Source: Euglena gracilis (lineage: Eukaryota > Euglenida > Euglenophyceae > Euglenales). From it: a stretch of 64,000 nucleotides of DNA. Under the pieces are notes generated by a model that made no database searches, was not told the origin of the DNA, and was given only the letters and a program-made list of their open reading frames with translations. Below, piece after piece: positions 10,546 to 21,476 of this stretch. The stretch's first letter is position 1. Each line of letters begins with the position of its first letter. Location of the stretch: the NCBI GenBank assembly GCA_039621445.1, contig CP154954.1, positions 51,129,847-51,193,846 on the forward strand, written 5' to 3'. The position numbers and the translations under genes were made by a program.

Positions 10546-12060
10546 AATGTGAACCCCCCTATTTGTCACCCCCCCCTAATAGTCGCCCCCCCCCCCCTTG
10601 GGGGGCGACAATTAGGGGGGGTTACCCATGGACCCATGGAAATGTGGGGTAAATTGAGTAACCCCCCCTACTTGTCACCCCCCCCCCCCTAATAGTCGCC
10701 AGGGGGGTCAAAACACTCCCGAGGGGGTGCCATATAGGGTGGGGGGTCACGTTATTAAATTTTTTTAATTAAATTTTTACCTTACTTAACAATTGACCTA
10801 TTCCAACGAAGGGGGGGGGGCTTAAATTTCCAAAAGGTGGGGGGGGGTAATGCGGATTTCTGGGGGTCGGGTCGACCAGGTCGGCATCACCCCCAGAGGT
10901 CGGTATCCCACCAACAGGGGTCGGGCCGACCACAGGTCGGGCCGACCAGGTCGGCATCACCCCCAGGATGAGCACCCACAGGAATCCGCACGGAGCCAAG
11001 GATCTCGCCCCCCCCCCCCGAGGAAAAATTACTTCTACACCCCTGGTCGCCGGGGGGTGTTTGCCCCGCGTCCCCGCTGCGTCCCCCCACGTCCCAAATT
11101 TGGGCCGGGTCAACCAACGGAAAAACACACACAAATTTGAGTAGTGTCAAAGAAAAACGTGTGGGGGGCAGTTGGGCCACGGTCTCCCCCTGCGTCCCCC
11201 CCCGTCCCCCCCCCCCCGCGTCCCAAACCACCCCCAGGGGGTCACGGGTGGGGGAATGGGTTTTGTAGTAGGTCATGCGTGATTCATTTTTTCTCTACAT
11301 TCAGATTTGGGAAGTTATATGCCATTTCGGCTCACAAATAGGGCCAATTTTACCCCCCCCCCTTGACGACATCCCTCTGGGCTTTGGCCGGGGTCCAATT
11401 GCAAGAAGTGGGGTGGTTATTAGGGAGGTGCTGGGGAAACGTTGGCCCAAAGGGGGGTACCCCCATTCTGGAAGCCGATGTTTTTATGAGTTTTTGGAAA
11501 GATCTCGGCGAGTTCCATATGTGCATCAAAAAAACTCGACCTTTTGGCCTTTGGCCTTTTGGCCTTTTTTTGGACTTTTCTGTTGGCAAGACCACAAATT
11601 TCAAGGGGGGGTTTGGGGAGGCGGGGGGGGGGTGGCAGGAATTTGCAAAAAAAATTCCAGCATAGTATCCCAAATGAGTGGCAAATTCCTTGTTACCATG
11701 CCCCCCCCCCTTTACTGTTCCCCCCCTTACTGTTCCCATTGGGGGGACGGGAACAGTATAGTGTCATAGCACTTTTTGTAAAGGATTCTTGGAACACAAG
11801 GCAAAAAAGGGGAGTTTTTTGGTCGGTTTTTGGCGCTTTCCATCCCACCAAAATCCAGCCTAATGCCAAAATGGATGTTGTGGAGGTGCCATGTACACCA
11901 AAAAAGCTTCATTTTGGCATTTTAGGTGGCCTTTTGGGTCTAACTTGGTTGGTTGGTCAGAATATTTTTCAGCCCCCCCCCCTTGTGAAGGAAAAAATTC
12001 CCCAGAGAAAGCCATGAAATTTTATATCAAAAGTTCCTTTTTCTGCTTTTAGGACCTTGC
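10546..12060. other. Repeat mosaic without genes
   Basis: Inverted C-run segments (CCCTAATAGTCGCC and inverse, 10575-10700), a third GGTCGGGCCGACC cluster (10861-10962), TTACTGTTCCC inverted motifs (11705-11760, also 14560-14625) and unique-looking non-coding sequence 11770-12060. No recognisable protein. Confidence 0.55.
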
Positions 12061-13160
12061 ACAATGTCACACAATGTTTACTTTACTTTGTTATTGGAGG
12101 GGGGGTACGGGGGTGGGGGGGCGGCAGCGGGGGGGGGGGGTGGCATTACCCTCAGACCAAAATATTTTGCCAAATTTGCTTTACCCCACTCAAAGTGGCC
12201 ACTTTCGTTTGGCGCCAAAGCCCAAAAATTTACCCCCCCCCCCAAAGTGTGCCCTCCCCCAGAGTGGCCGTTTTGGGGTCCCATGGTGCCTGGAGGGTGG
12301 CCACTTTGAGGGGGGGGGGGGTGAGGGTACATGCGCGCCTGGCCCTGGGTCGGTTACCCCCCGGAGGGGATTTTGTTATTGGAGGGGGGGGTGCGGGGGG
12401 GGGGGGCAGCCCCCCCACCCCCCCCCCCCCCGCTAGACGACCAAGGGCGCCAAAGGCGCCTTAGGAGGCTCGTCGCGCCGCTCGGGGGCCTCCCGCACCC
12501 CCCCCCCCCCGCGCGGCCCCTGCGCGGCCGCTCGCGCGGCCGCTCGCCCCCCCCCTCCCCCCACTGTGCCTAGCATGGTCAAGAAAAAAATTTTGGTGAA
12601 AAAATCGCGATTTTTGAGGCCCAAAAATGACCAAAAAATGACCATTTTCGGACACAAAATGGCAAATTTGGGGGCTGCGCGCTCTGCGCGCGGCCAAAAA
12701 AAGCACTTTTTTGGTCAAAAATGGCCAAAAATGGCAAAAAAATGACCACTTTTTGGACCCGAAAATCACCGATTTTAGGATGCGTTCCGCCCGCGCGGCC
12801 GCCCTCGGACCTCCCTCCCCCCCCCCCCCCCCCCCCCCCCCCCGCGCGCCCCCCCAGCCCCCCCCCCACTGTGCCTAGCCTCCTTAGGACTGTTTTGTTT
12901 ACGGTGCGCGTGGCATTACATGCGCGCTTGGCCCTGGTAGCATCGTTTTGCAGAAAACGGGGGGTTTTGCATTACATCCCAATGGGGGGGGGGGCTTAAA
13001 AATTTTCTGAAGGGGGGGTCGAAATTTTGGTGGTCGCTAGACTGGTCGCTCCGACCACCAATGGTCGGTCGACCATGACCAACGGTCGCTAGCGACCACC
13101 AAAAGTTCCACGGCCAATTTCCTGCAATGAGCCGGAAGCCGGGTCCTGTTGTCAAGCTTA
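12061..13160. other. Repeat mosaic with ~160 bp array fragments
   Basis: It contains a CTCAAAGTGGCCACTTT inverted element (about 12180-12330), a diverged unit of the ~160 bp array (12330-12470), a C-rich segment with GCGCGGCCGCTCG repeats and many AAAAATGGCC words, another array fragment (12885-12950) and a GGTCGCTAGCGACC cluster (13030-13100). No gene is supported. Confidence 0.5.
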
Positions 13161-13167
13161 CCATGCC

Positions 13168-13254
13168 CTCCCCCCCCCCCATATAAGACCCCCCCCATAT
13201 AAGACCCCCATGGCCAGCCGAAGGTCGGCCCTTTGGTCGGGACCGACCCCCCCG

Positions 13255-13310
<56 letters not shown>

Positions 13311-13405
13311 AATAAAAAAAAAAAAAAAAAAAAAAATACCCATATAAGACCCCCCCCCCCCCTGGGATTTTGGATCCCGAGGGGGGGTCTTATATGGGGG
13401 GGGGC
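13168..13405. repeat. Inverted CATATAAGACCCCC element with long A tract
   Basis: The left side carries CCCATATAAGACCCCC twice, and the right side has the same word and its inverse GGGGGTCTTATATGGGG. The centre is a poly-A stretch (13258-13336) broken only by ACC and a few other bases. The A tract is inside the inverted repeats rather than at a 3' end, so it is not a retrotransposon tail. Confidence 0.6.
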
Positions 13406-14650
13406 ATGGTATTTTGGGTACCCCCCCCCCAAATAATACCCTCCGGGGTATTATGGGGGGTCGGCACGCCGTGGCGAGGGGTCCGGCTAGGGGGGGGGTG
13501 TCCCGGATGGGGGGGGGAGGGGTGCGCGGGGGTTTGCCAAGAAAATTTTCTTTGGCGGGCCTGACATGGCGTGGGGGTCTGAAAAGGGGGGGTAAAATGG
13601 CGTGGCGAGGGGTCGGTGAGGGGGGGGGAGGGGTGTGCCGACCCCCCTATTTTTTTGCCCGAAGTCCCGGCCTGAGGGGGGGTATTATTTGGGGGGGTAT
13701 TGTTTTTCCAAAATTATCGAAATTGTCCCGTAAAACCCAAAATAGCACCCAAAACCCCGTTTGGGGTCATTTTTTGCACTTTCTTGTGAAATTTATCATT
13801 TTTGGAGATCAGATGAGCCAGAAAAATTGTTTTTTTTCGTAATTTGTTGTCAGAGATTGTGATTTTTACTTGCATTTTTAGGTAAAAATCCGGGCCTTCA
13901 GCCCGAAACCGGGGGGGGGGAGGGGTATTATTTCGGCGCCGAAGTCGGACCCCAAGGGGGGGGGGGTATTATTTGGGAGGGGGAATTATTTGGCGGGGTA
14001 TTATTTGGGGGGGTTATCCTCACCCCCCCCCCCCTCAAAGTGGCCACCCTCTGGGCTTTGTGGGACCCCAAAAGGGCCACTCTGGGAGGGGGGACATTTT
14101 GGGGGGGGGGTTCGAGTTTTGGCCTTCGGCGCCTTTGGCGCCGAAGTGAAATGGCCACTTTGGGGTGAACCAAAAATTGCCAAACCTTTTTGGCCACTTT
14201 GAGGGGGGGGGGACACTGTGAGGGGGGGTAAGCAAATGTCATTTGGTGTGCCAGTTCCAAGTATTGAGACTCGTCTCCTATTTCCTAGTTGAAAATGCGA
14301 AAATTGGCTGGAAATCATTAAATTTTCGAAATCTAGACAAAAGTTTGTTTCCGAGATTGAAATTTGAAATAGAGATTGAATTTTTATGCGGTGACAAAAT
14401 TTTTTCTTTGCAAAATCCACGAAAAATGTTTTTTTGTGCTTTTCAGTGCAATTTGCAATTGAAACCCGTAACCGTCTCACCACCCTTTGACCCCCCCCAA
14501 CGACCCCACTCTGAACACCATTTGAGCCTCCAAAAATCACAAAATTACCATCCCCCCCCCTTACTGTTCCCGTGGAACAGTAAGGGGGGGGGACGAGCTC
14601 CCCCCCCCCCTCTTACTGTTCCCATGGGCCATGAATGGGAGGGGGGCGGG
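13406..14650. other. Repeat mosaic with GGGTATTATTTGGGG elements
   Basis: CCCAAATAATACCC (13430) and inverted GGGTATTATTTGGGG (13680, 13925, 13970-14020) suggest a ~570 bp inverted-repeat element. It is followed by a CTCAAAGTGGCCA inverted element (14035-14225, same family as 12180-12330 and 37605-37815) and CCTTACTGTTCCC palindromes (14555-14625). No gene seen. Confidence 0.5.
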
Positions 14651-14926
14651 GGTGGTCGAATTTTTGGTGGTCGCTAGCGACCGGTCGCTCCGACCACCAA
14701 CGGTCGCTAGCGACCGGTCGCCAGAATTCAGTCGCTAGCGACCATGGCTAGCGACCACCAAAAGTTCCATGGCCAATTTCCCGCTCGGAGCCCTGGCTTC
14801 CGTCACGCCATCGGCCAGCCGTGTGCTCCCCCAAATTTTACCTGGGGGGGGGGGGCGAGCAGGTTGACTACTCTCATTGGCACTTTGTTGCCAAGAGCAG
14901 CCAAACGGTGACAAGTTTTCTATACA

Positions 14927-15038
14927 CAAATTGTGGCTGAGCCCAGATTTCAGCCTGAAAACGTGTTCAGCCAGGGGGCCCCCGAAGAGGCCCCCTGAAC
15001 ACGTTTTCAGGCTGAAATCTGGGCTCAGCCACAATTTG
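14927..15038. repeat. Perfect 44 bp-arm hairpin beside the TTAA element
   Basis: Left arm 14927-14970 and right arm 14995-15038 are exact inverse complements (start CAAATTGTGGCTGAGCCC). The loop contains a second stem, CAGGGGGCC/GGCCCCCTG. The arms contain AAAACGTGTTCAG, which is also the terminal sequence of the adjoining transposon (15044), so this may be a derivative of the same family. Confidence 0.9.
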
Positions 15039-15280
15039 TTTAAAAACGTGTTCAGAGCCCGCCAAATGCCTGCCCTGAAATTCGTGGTCATGATTCACGC
15101 AAGGGGTCAAAAACGCGAATTTGTGAAATTCGGACCCAAAAAAACGGCGCCCTCACTGAAAACGTGCCTGAACACAGATGCCTTCACTGAAAACGTGTCA
15201 TTGCCACAAATGCCCTCACTGAAAACGTGTCACTCCCCCCCCCTTTTTTTCCTTTTTTTCCTTTTTCCCGCAGCCCTCAA

Positions 15281-15736
15281 TATGGCCAAACGCACGGCAA
15301 ACTTTGTGAATGGTCTTTTGCCACCACCCCCTAGGACGGACCTGTTCCTGGCTGCTCTCGCGGTATACCAGCAACATGCCAAGAAGCCGAAGGTTGACCC
15401 CCTTCATGGCACCTTGCTGGCACAGGGTAACACAAAGAAAAAGTCCGGCTCCGTGGGTGCAGAGCTTGTTGCTGTTGCCAACTGTTTGGAGTTCGCCAAA
15501 CTGTGTCAACATCGGCAAGCCTCTTATCCTGAGCTGGATGCTTTCTTTTTGCCTGGACGGGATGGGAGCTGGAACCCAGCCTGTTGTTCGATGAGGCGAG
15601 CGTCATCGAACAATGTGTGGCTCAACGTGAGCAGCAGTCGGGAACTTTGCACGATGGTCAACTTGGACAATTTTTTGCACCCCACCAAGTGACGAACACT
15701 CGGTCGAAAATCAGGACCTGACCAGTGTTCCCTCTG
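15281..15736 (+). pseudogene. 5' part of PHD-containing transposon ORF (frameshifted)
   Basis: Starts at ATG 15281 (MAKRTANFVNGLLPPPPRTD) and continues with a basic, Gln-rich stretch (YQQHAKKPKVDPLHG) and a helical part (SVGAELVAVANCLEFAKL). Near 15565 the protein-like frame shifts (ELEPSLLFDEASVIEQCV, then QREQQSGTLHDGQLGQFF), and near the T6/C4 runs at 15672-15685 it shifts again to DEHSVENQDLTSVPS. The MITE at 15737 then cuts it. No domain is recognised in this part. At least two single-base frameshifts or unseen introns are needed. Confidence 0.5.
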
Positions 15737-16227
15737 CAGGGATGGATGGGAAGCCCTTTGGTATTGAGGTAGGTGGTAGGGGCGGGGTCCCGACCACCTC
15801 CCCCCCTGGGGGGGTAAGGTGGTAGGGGGGGGGGTCAGGTCGCCCCCCCCCGCCTAGATGTTGGGAGGGGTGGTCCGGACCCCCCCACCCCCCGTCCTTG
15901 ACAGGTGCCAAAAATAGCAGAAAATTTTCTTCCGGCGCTGCGCGCCGGAAAATGAGCAAAAAACACCCCTTTTGCTGACTTTTGACCATATTGCCCATTT
16001 TTTGATGTGTTGGTGTTTTCCCCCAAAAACATGTTCAAAAAATTCAAAAAATGAGCATTTTTGGATCGATTTTCAAAGAAAAATCAGGGGTTTTTGATCG
16101 ATTCCGACCCGATTTCCGGCCCTTTGCCCGTCCATGAAATCGAAAAAATTTCGGCCCCCCCTCAGTTTCGAGGTAGGAGGGGGGGTCCGCCCCCCCCCCC
16201 CCCCTCAAGGCTTCCCATCCATCCCTG
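15737..16227 (-). mobile_element. 491 bp hAT-like MITE inserted in the PHD ORF
   Basis: Terminal inverted repeats CAGGGATGGATGGGAAGCC on both ends (19 of 19). Flanked by perfect 8 bp target duplications TCCCTCTG (15729-15736 and 16228-16235). The interior has GGCGCTGCGCGCC and C/G runs. Reading across with the MITE and one duplication removed joins LTSVPS to VFPTAEQRSAP in one frame, showing a real insertion into an existing ORF. A second copy in the opposite orientation is at 62475. Confidence 0.93.
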
Positions 16228-16507
16228 TCCCTCTGTCTTTCCCACCGCCGAGCAACGTTCCGCTCCTGCGGTCAGCTCTGTTCCCTCCCCTGACCAACCC
16301 CCTGTGCCTCGTGCTGTGCCCCGACTGCCTATAAAACAGGAGAAATGTGGTTTTTGTGGTGTTGCCATTCCAAAAAATCCAAATTGTGTGGAGCTGAACA
16401 AAGTTGTCTGTGACGCCTGCGGTTTGGCATATCATTTTCATTGCCAAGATTTGCGGCGGCCACCAAAGTATGGCTCTTTTTTGTGTAAAGCCTGTCGTGT
16501 GCCGTGA
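16228..16507 (+). pseudogene. 3' part of transposon ORF with C4HC3 PHD finger
   Basis: The frame after the MITE reads VFPTAEQRSAPAV, a Pro-rich linker, then a PHD-type zinc finger at nt 16345-16497: CGFC, VVCDAC, GLAYHFHC, LCKAC. The spacing is C-x2-C ... C-x2-C-x4-H-x2-C ... C-x2-C, i.e. C4HC3. Stop at 16505-16507. PHD fingers bind histone tails in host proteins; in a transposon protein a chromatin-targeting role is an inference. It is separated from its 5' part by the inserted MITE. Confidence 0.75.
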
Positions 16508-16879
16508 TTTTCGCCCCTTCCCTGTCGTTGTGCCAAGGCAACCTAGCCTTCTTGTTGTCGTCTTCTTCGTGTTGTAGAGTGCCCCCGACCCGCCTCACCC
16601 GTTGAGGACCACCTGGCCTCTCAACCGCACGCCGATTTTTCATGAGAGCGATTTTCGTTTCTTGATGGGGGTTGCCACAGATGCCCTCACTGAAAACGTG
16701 CCTGAACACAGATGCCTTCACTGAAAACGTGTCATTGCCACAAATGCCCTCATTGAAAACGTGCCTGAACGCAGATGCCTTCACTGAAAACGTGTCATTG
16801 CCACAAATGCCCTCATTGAAAACGTGTTCATGACCACGAATTTCAGGGCAGGCATTTGGCGGGCTGAACACGTTTTTAA

Positions 16880-17728
16880 GGTCCCCCTGTGAACCCCCCC
16901 CCCCGTGACCCTGCCGTTTCCTAAAACAGGAATGAGCAAACACATGGTTGAGAAGGGGGCCCCATCTTGACATGGTGGTGCGAAGCGGCGGTGAAGAAAA
17001 TTATTTGGTTCCATGAGGGGGATCCCCGGACCCCCCCCTAGGGGGTGGTCTGAACCCTCCTCTCTGTACAAAGCCAAACCCCATTTGTTGCCCTCCCCCC
17101 ATCAAGAGTTTTTCTTCCCCAGCCGCTGAAAGGGAGGCTGGCTTTTTTACCGTTTTTTTTTTAGATTTATTTGTCTTGGTGAGCCCAAATCCAACCCATT
17201 TTTTTTGCTCCCGAAATTGGGTCGGATTTGGGCTCACCAAAGGCAAATTTGCTCGATTTTTTACAATTCAAAATTATTGCTGGGGCACCAAGACATCAGC
17301 AGGTTTTTGTGAGTGGCAAACCTTATGATGTGCAAAAGGCAATTTTTGTTGGTTTATTCTGAACCGTTCACACAAAAATTCAACCATTTTCAACCATTGT
17401 GGGTTTGTTTGGGGCCATTTTCTGCCACTTTGTAGCACACGGGACAGTGGTTGTGCCTTGGAGGTTAGAGATTAGGCAGTACGGGGGGGGCTGCCAGTGT
17501 GGGCCTCGTCTTTTATCAGTCGTTTAAAACCTCGTTTTAAATCATTTTAAAACCGTCGTCGAAAATCAAAAAGACGGGTTTTCGACAGTATGGAAAAAGA
17601 CATAGGGGGGCTGGACGTCTTGCCGGCTATCCCAGCTTTTGCCCTGGGGAGCTTGCTTCACAAAATTCCAGTGTGGAAACGACTGTGGGCAAAGTCCGGG
17701 GGCTGAGAAAATTTTGCGTTCGCAGTTA
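16880..17728. other. Non-coding, one hairpin
   Basis: Hairpin 17177-17241: TTGGTGAGCCCAAATCC on the left and GGATTTGGGCTCACCAA on the right. The rest shows no recognisable gene. Confidence 0.6.
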
Positions 17729-18081
17729 CCTCCCCCCCCCTTGTCGTTGACACGGCGTGTCGTTGACACACCCCCCGTGTCAACGACACTTTCCTGGAAC
17801 ATGTTTTTTTCTTTTGCGTTGGCCGCAGTTTCTGACAAATTTCAGCCAGGACATTTCAAAAATGTGTTGAATCTTCTTTCCAGCCATGGCTTCGAATGTC
17901 ATCCCCATTCGCACCGGCCACAGTGTGGTGGATATGCATTCACGGGGTCATTCATTGTTACTGGTGCGGTCAATTTTTTTTATGGTACTGTGTCGTTGAC
18001 ACGGCGTGTCGTTGACACACCCCCCGTGTCAACGACACTTTCCTGGAACATTGGCGTGTCAACGACAAGGGGGGGGGGAGG
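17729..18081. mobile_element. TA-flanked inverted-repeat element with internal direct repeat
   Basis: Termini CCTCCCCCCCC + TTGTCGTTGACACG and the exact inverse at the right end (about 26 bp). TA flanks both sides (17727-17728, 18082-18083). A ~60 bp direct repeat built of GTGTCGTTGACACGGCGTGT and GTGTCAACGACACTTTCC occurs at about 17747-17800 and 17989-18050. A TA duplication fits mariner-like or foldback elements. No transposase. Confidence 0.65.
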
Positions 18082-21000
18082 TAGGAAGGAGTCCAGCCGA
18101 AGCCCTGGTCGTGTTCAAAAAGGGGTGCAAAAATCTTCTTCCCAATTCCACCACCTTGGGATCCCAGTTTTTTCAAAAAAGTTTTTTCACCGAAAAACCC
18201 TTGGCACCCGAGCTGTACGGGCTGCAGGGGGGGGGGGGCTAAAAAATGGCGCCGCCAGGAAAGCACTGGTGGGGGGGAACCCCCCCCCAGGTTGAGGTGA
18301 TTCCCGTACAACCCCGCCTAACACTGGGGGGGGGTGCCAGTTTTCAGAACATACTCCAAGAAGAAAACCCTTTTGACCGGAAAATTTCAGGAAAGGCTGG
18401 AAACACAAGCAAAAGAGAAAACCAATAAAGAAAGCAAAAAAAGAAAGTGCGCAATTTACAACAACAGAGTCCTGTGTTTTTTCCTGAAATCACCACAGGA
18501 CCCTGACAACAGCTGCCAATACCTTCACTTCTTCTTCTTCTGTTGTAACTTCTTTGACTAAAACTTCACATTAACTTCACATTCCACACGTGAAACCTGT
18601 GAGTGGAAGAATCACACATGAAACATAACATGGATGACGGACAAATGGGACGGGAAAAAAGAACATTGGCAAATCTGGCAAAATTCCAGAATGAAGCCAC
18701 ATGTCCCAAAATTAAAAGCACACAATGCCAGGTGAAAACACTCCCAAACCACGGGTCAAAGACAGAGCTGCAGCAAGTGTTCTCTGTGAAATGGAAGCAA
18801 AAGTTCCTTCATGTAAATCTCCACCAGAAAACCATATGGACCGCCAGAAAATGATAGAAAAACAGAACGCACAATAGAAGACCTGCCACACAAGAGGGTG
18901 GCACTCAAAATTGTCACCAAGGGGAGCGTATTTTGGAAAAAATGGCAAATTTTTGAAAGTGGTCTAGATGCACCAGAAAAGACCAGGAGAACAATTCTTC
19001 AAAAGTCACCTTCAGGGGGGCAAACCTGCTGCGACGTTCAATAAATACTGCATCAATACATTCCTTATCCTTCAAATAGTTCGATTCTGAGTTCCAGACA
19101 AAGAAAAACAACGAATTTCAAGGGGAAAGCACACCAGTTTTGCTCCCAATTAGGAAGTCCTTCCGTTCGCGATCGCCGCGAATGTTTAAAACTGTCGTGT
19201 TTTTTTCCCGAAGAAAAAGACGGAAAAAGACGTTTAAGACGGCGTCGAATTGTCGGAATGGTCTTTTATTCTTAAAAAAGACTTTGGCACCACACTGGGG
19301 GACCAAGTGTGGTCCAATTTGGGTCAATTTTGTGGTCATCTTGAGGGATTTTCACCTGAATAATTATGCTGATCTGGATGACCAAGCAAAGGGAGATTAG
19401 GCGGTGACTTTTGGGATTTTGGACCCCCTCCCCTCCCAAGGTGAAGTTCACTGGGGGGTCCCAGACCCCCCTCCCCCCCCTCTGCCTACCCCAACGGTGA
19501 AGTTCACCACGAGAGCACTTTTTTGGCCAAAAAAGGCCGAAGATGGCATTTTGGGCAAGTTTTCGGAAATTTTGATAAAATGATGAACCATCAACCTCAA
19601 AATGACCATTTTGAGAGGAAAAAGATCAAAATTTCACCCATCAAAATTTCACCCCCAACAATCAAAACAGTGAAATTCACCGGTGAACCTCAAACTGCAA
19701 CCTCCACCAAATGATAAACATGACCGAGAAGGGAGATTATTGAGGTCTACCCCCACAAGGATGTGGCTAACCTCATTTTCCTGTGAGTCACACGGCTGGC
19801 CGACGGCTGGCCAACGGCATGCTCCCCCTTTGTTCCGACACCAATGCTCCCGACCACCTCCAAAGTGGCATACTTCCCCCGTGACCCCCCCCCGTGACCC
19901 GCACCATCCCAAAAGTGGACAATTTTTTGGGGAAGGCTTGGTTACCCCAATGCGGACCCACCCGAAAGTGTCCATTTTGGGCTCCCACGGTAAACTCCTA
20001 AGTGACCAACCTCCAGGCACTCACCCCTGCGGCGGTCATGGCGCAAAGAAATTTTCTGGGTGTTTTCGGGATGCGGACGGGAGGGGGGGGACACATGGGC
20101 AAGTAGGGCAGTATTGAGGTTGAGGTTCACTAAAAAACCTCAACCCCAATGTCGACAACCAACCTCAACCTCATGTTCCTCGATGTCCAAATTTCAGCAA
20201 AATGAACTCACGAGAAAGCATCGATTGGACAATTTCATCTCGAAAACCTTCCTCAAAGGCAAGTTTTGGAAATTTGTGTCCACACACAACTCACCCCCCC
20301 CCTGAATAGAAGCCCCCGGGGGCTACTATTCGGAACGTTGGTCGAGAATCGAGGGGGGGGGCTTCTATTCAGGGGGGTCACCGGAAAAGTGGTCGAAAAC
20401 CAGGCGGTCCGAGCATTATCGAAGGAATTTCTTTGTGGGTCTAAATGTCTTACCTTTCCAAGCCACGTCAAATTTGCTGCAAATGTTACTCTTGTGGGTG
20501 CATTGGAAACGTAAAATCACCCAACCCTCATTTAACCAATGGCTGAAGAAGCCAAAGCACTTGCCGCCTCAATTGACAAGACAATCTACAGGGGCGGCCT
20601 TCTGTTCGGGGGGGGGGGAGGGCACTATTCAGGCTTATTCCGGGGGGGGGGGGGGGCTTCTATTCAGGGGGGGGGGGGCTATTCAGGGGGGTTATATGGG
20701 TTGAGAAAAAGAAAACAATATGTGGGTTAGCAATGTCAACATTGAGAAAAGTGACCAATTGCCCATTTTTTGAGAAATCCTAGGTACCATTACCCCCCCC
20801 TAAACAACCCCCCCCCCCCCCCCCGGGCAGAACGGGAATCGGCCGAACAGCCAGGGTAGTGGGCGGGGGGGGGGGGGGCGACCACCCCCCCCCACCACCA
20901 CCTCTTTCCGTATTTCCGAGAGCACCAATATTTACACCCGAAAAATTTTTCCAGCGCCTTTGACGCCGGGTGTTTTTTTGACCCATTTTGGGACCCATAT

Positions 21001-21476
21001 CAGGGCCCCCCCCAAAACCCCCCAAAACCCCATTTTTTCACACCTTCCCAAAATTCAACATTTTCTCAAAAAATTGATTTTGAGAGGTTTTTGAAGCAAA
21101 AAAAAATGCCATTGAAAGTCCAAAAAAATTCAACGAGAAAAAATGTCAGTAAAATTTGACTGTGCCAAAATTTTGTCCACTTTTTTTAATCCCCGGTTAA
21201 AAACTACCAATTTTTAACCCTGAAATTTTGAGATTTTTTGTGAAAAATGTGGTTTTCCATCAAAAATCATGTGTTTTGGGTTCATTTTTCAAAATAATTT
21301 TCAAAAATTTTTCCGGCCAATATCCCCATTTTCCCGAAATCGGTGAAAATGCTGTGGTGGGTGGGGGGGGGCCGACCCCCCCCCCCACCTCCCGGTTGGG
21401 GGGGTAGACCAACCCCACCACCCGGCCTTCCCGTTCTGCACTTCCCCCCCCCCCTGGCCCTCCAGGGTCCAGCCGG
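18082..21476. other. Gene-poor repeat-containing stretch
   Basis: Nothing recognisable at 18100-19400. GGTGAAGTTCACC-type palindromes occur at 19440, 19495 and 19670. C/G-run elements with CTGAATAGAAGCCCCC and inverse lie at 20290-20385, and GGGGGGGCTTCTATTCAGGG at 20590-20690. 21000-21330 is A/T-run rich. No ORF has domain content. Confidence 0.5.

Larger units (their letters stand above)
15044..16875 (+). mobile_element. TTAA-flanked DNA transposon with PHD-finger ORF
   Basis: Terminal inverted repeats of about 50 bp: left 15044-15093 (AAACGTGTTCAGAGCCCGCC...) and right 16828-16875 as its inverse, with one 2 bp indel. TTAA flanks both sides (15040-15043, 16876-16879). Just inside are direct repeats carrying GAAAACGTG with a 31/32 bp rhythm: starts at 15158, 15189, 15221 on the left and 16692, 16723, 16755, 16786, 16818 on the right, plausible transposase binding sites. 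The interior holds a broken ORF with a PHD finger and one inserted MITE. TTAA duplication is known for piggyBac and Kolobok; family assignment here is open because no catalytic core is recognised. Confidence 0.75.

Noticed and set aside
13258-13336. Poly-A stretch as a retrotransposon tail
   Set aside because: It lies between inverted CATATAAGACC words, with no retroelement sequence upstream and no duplication.
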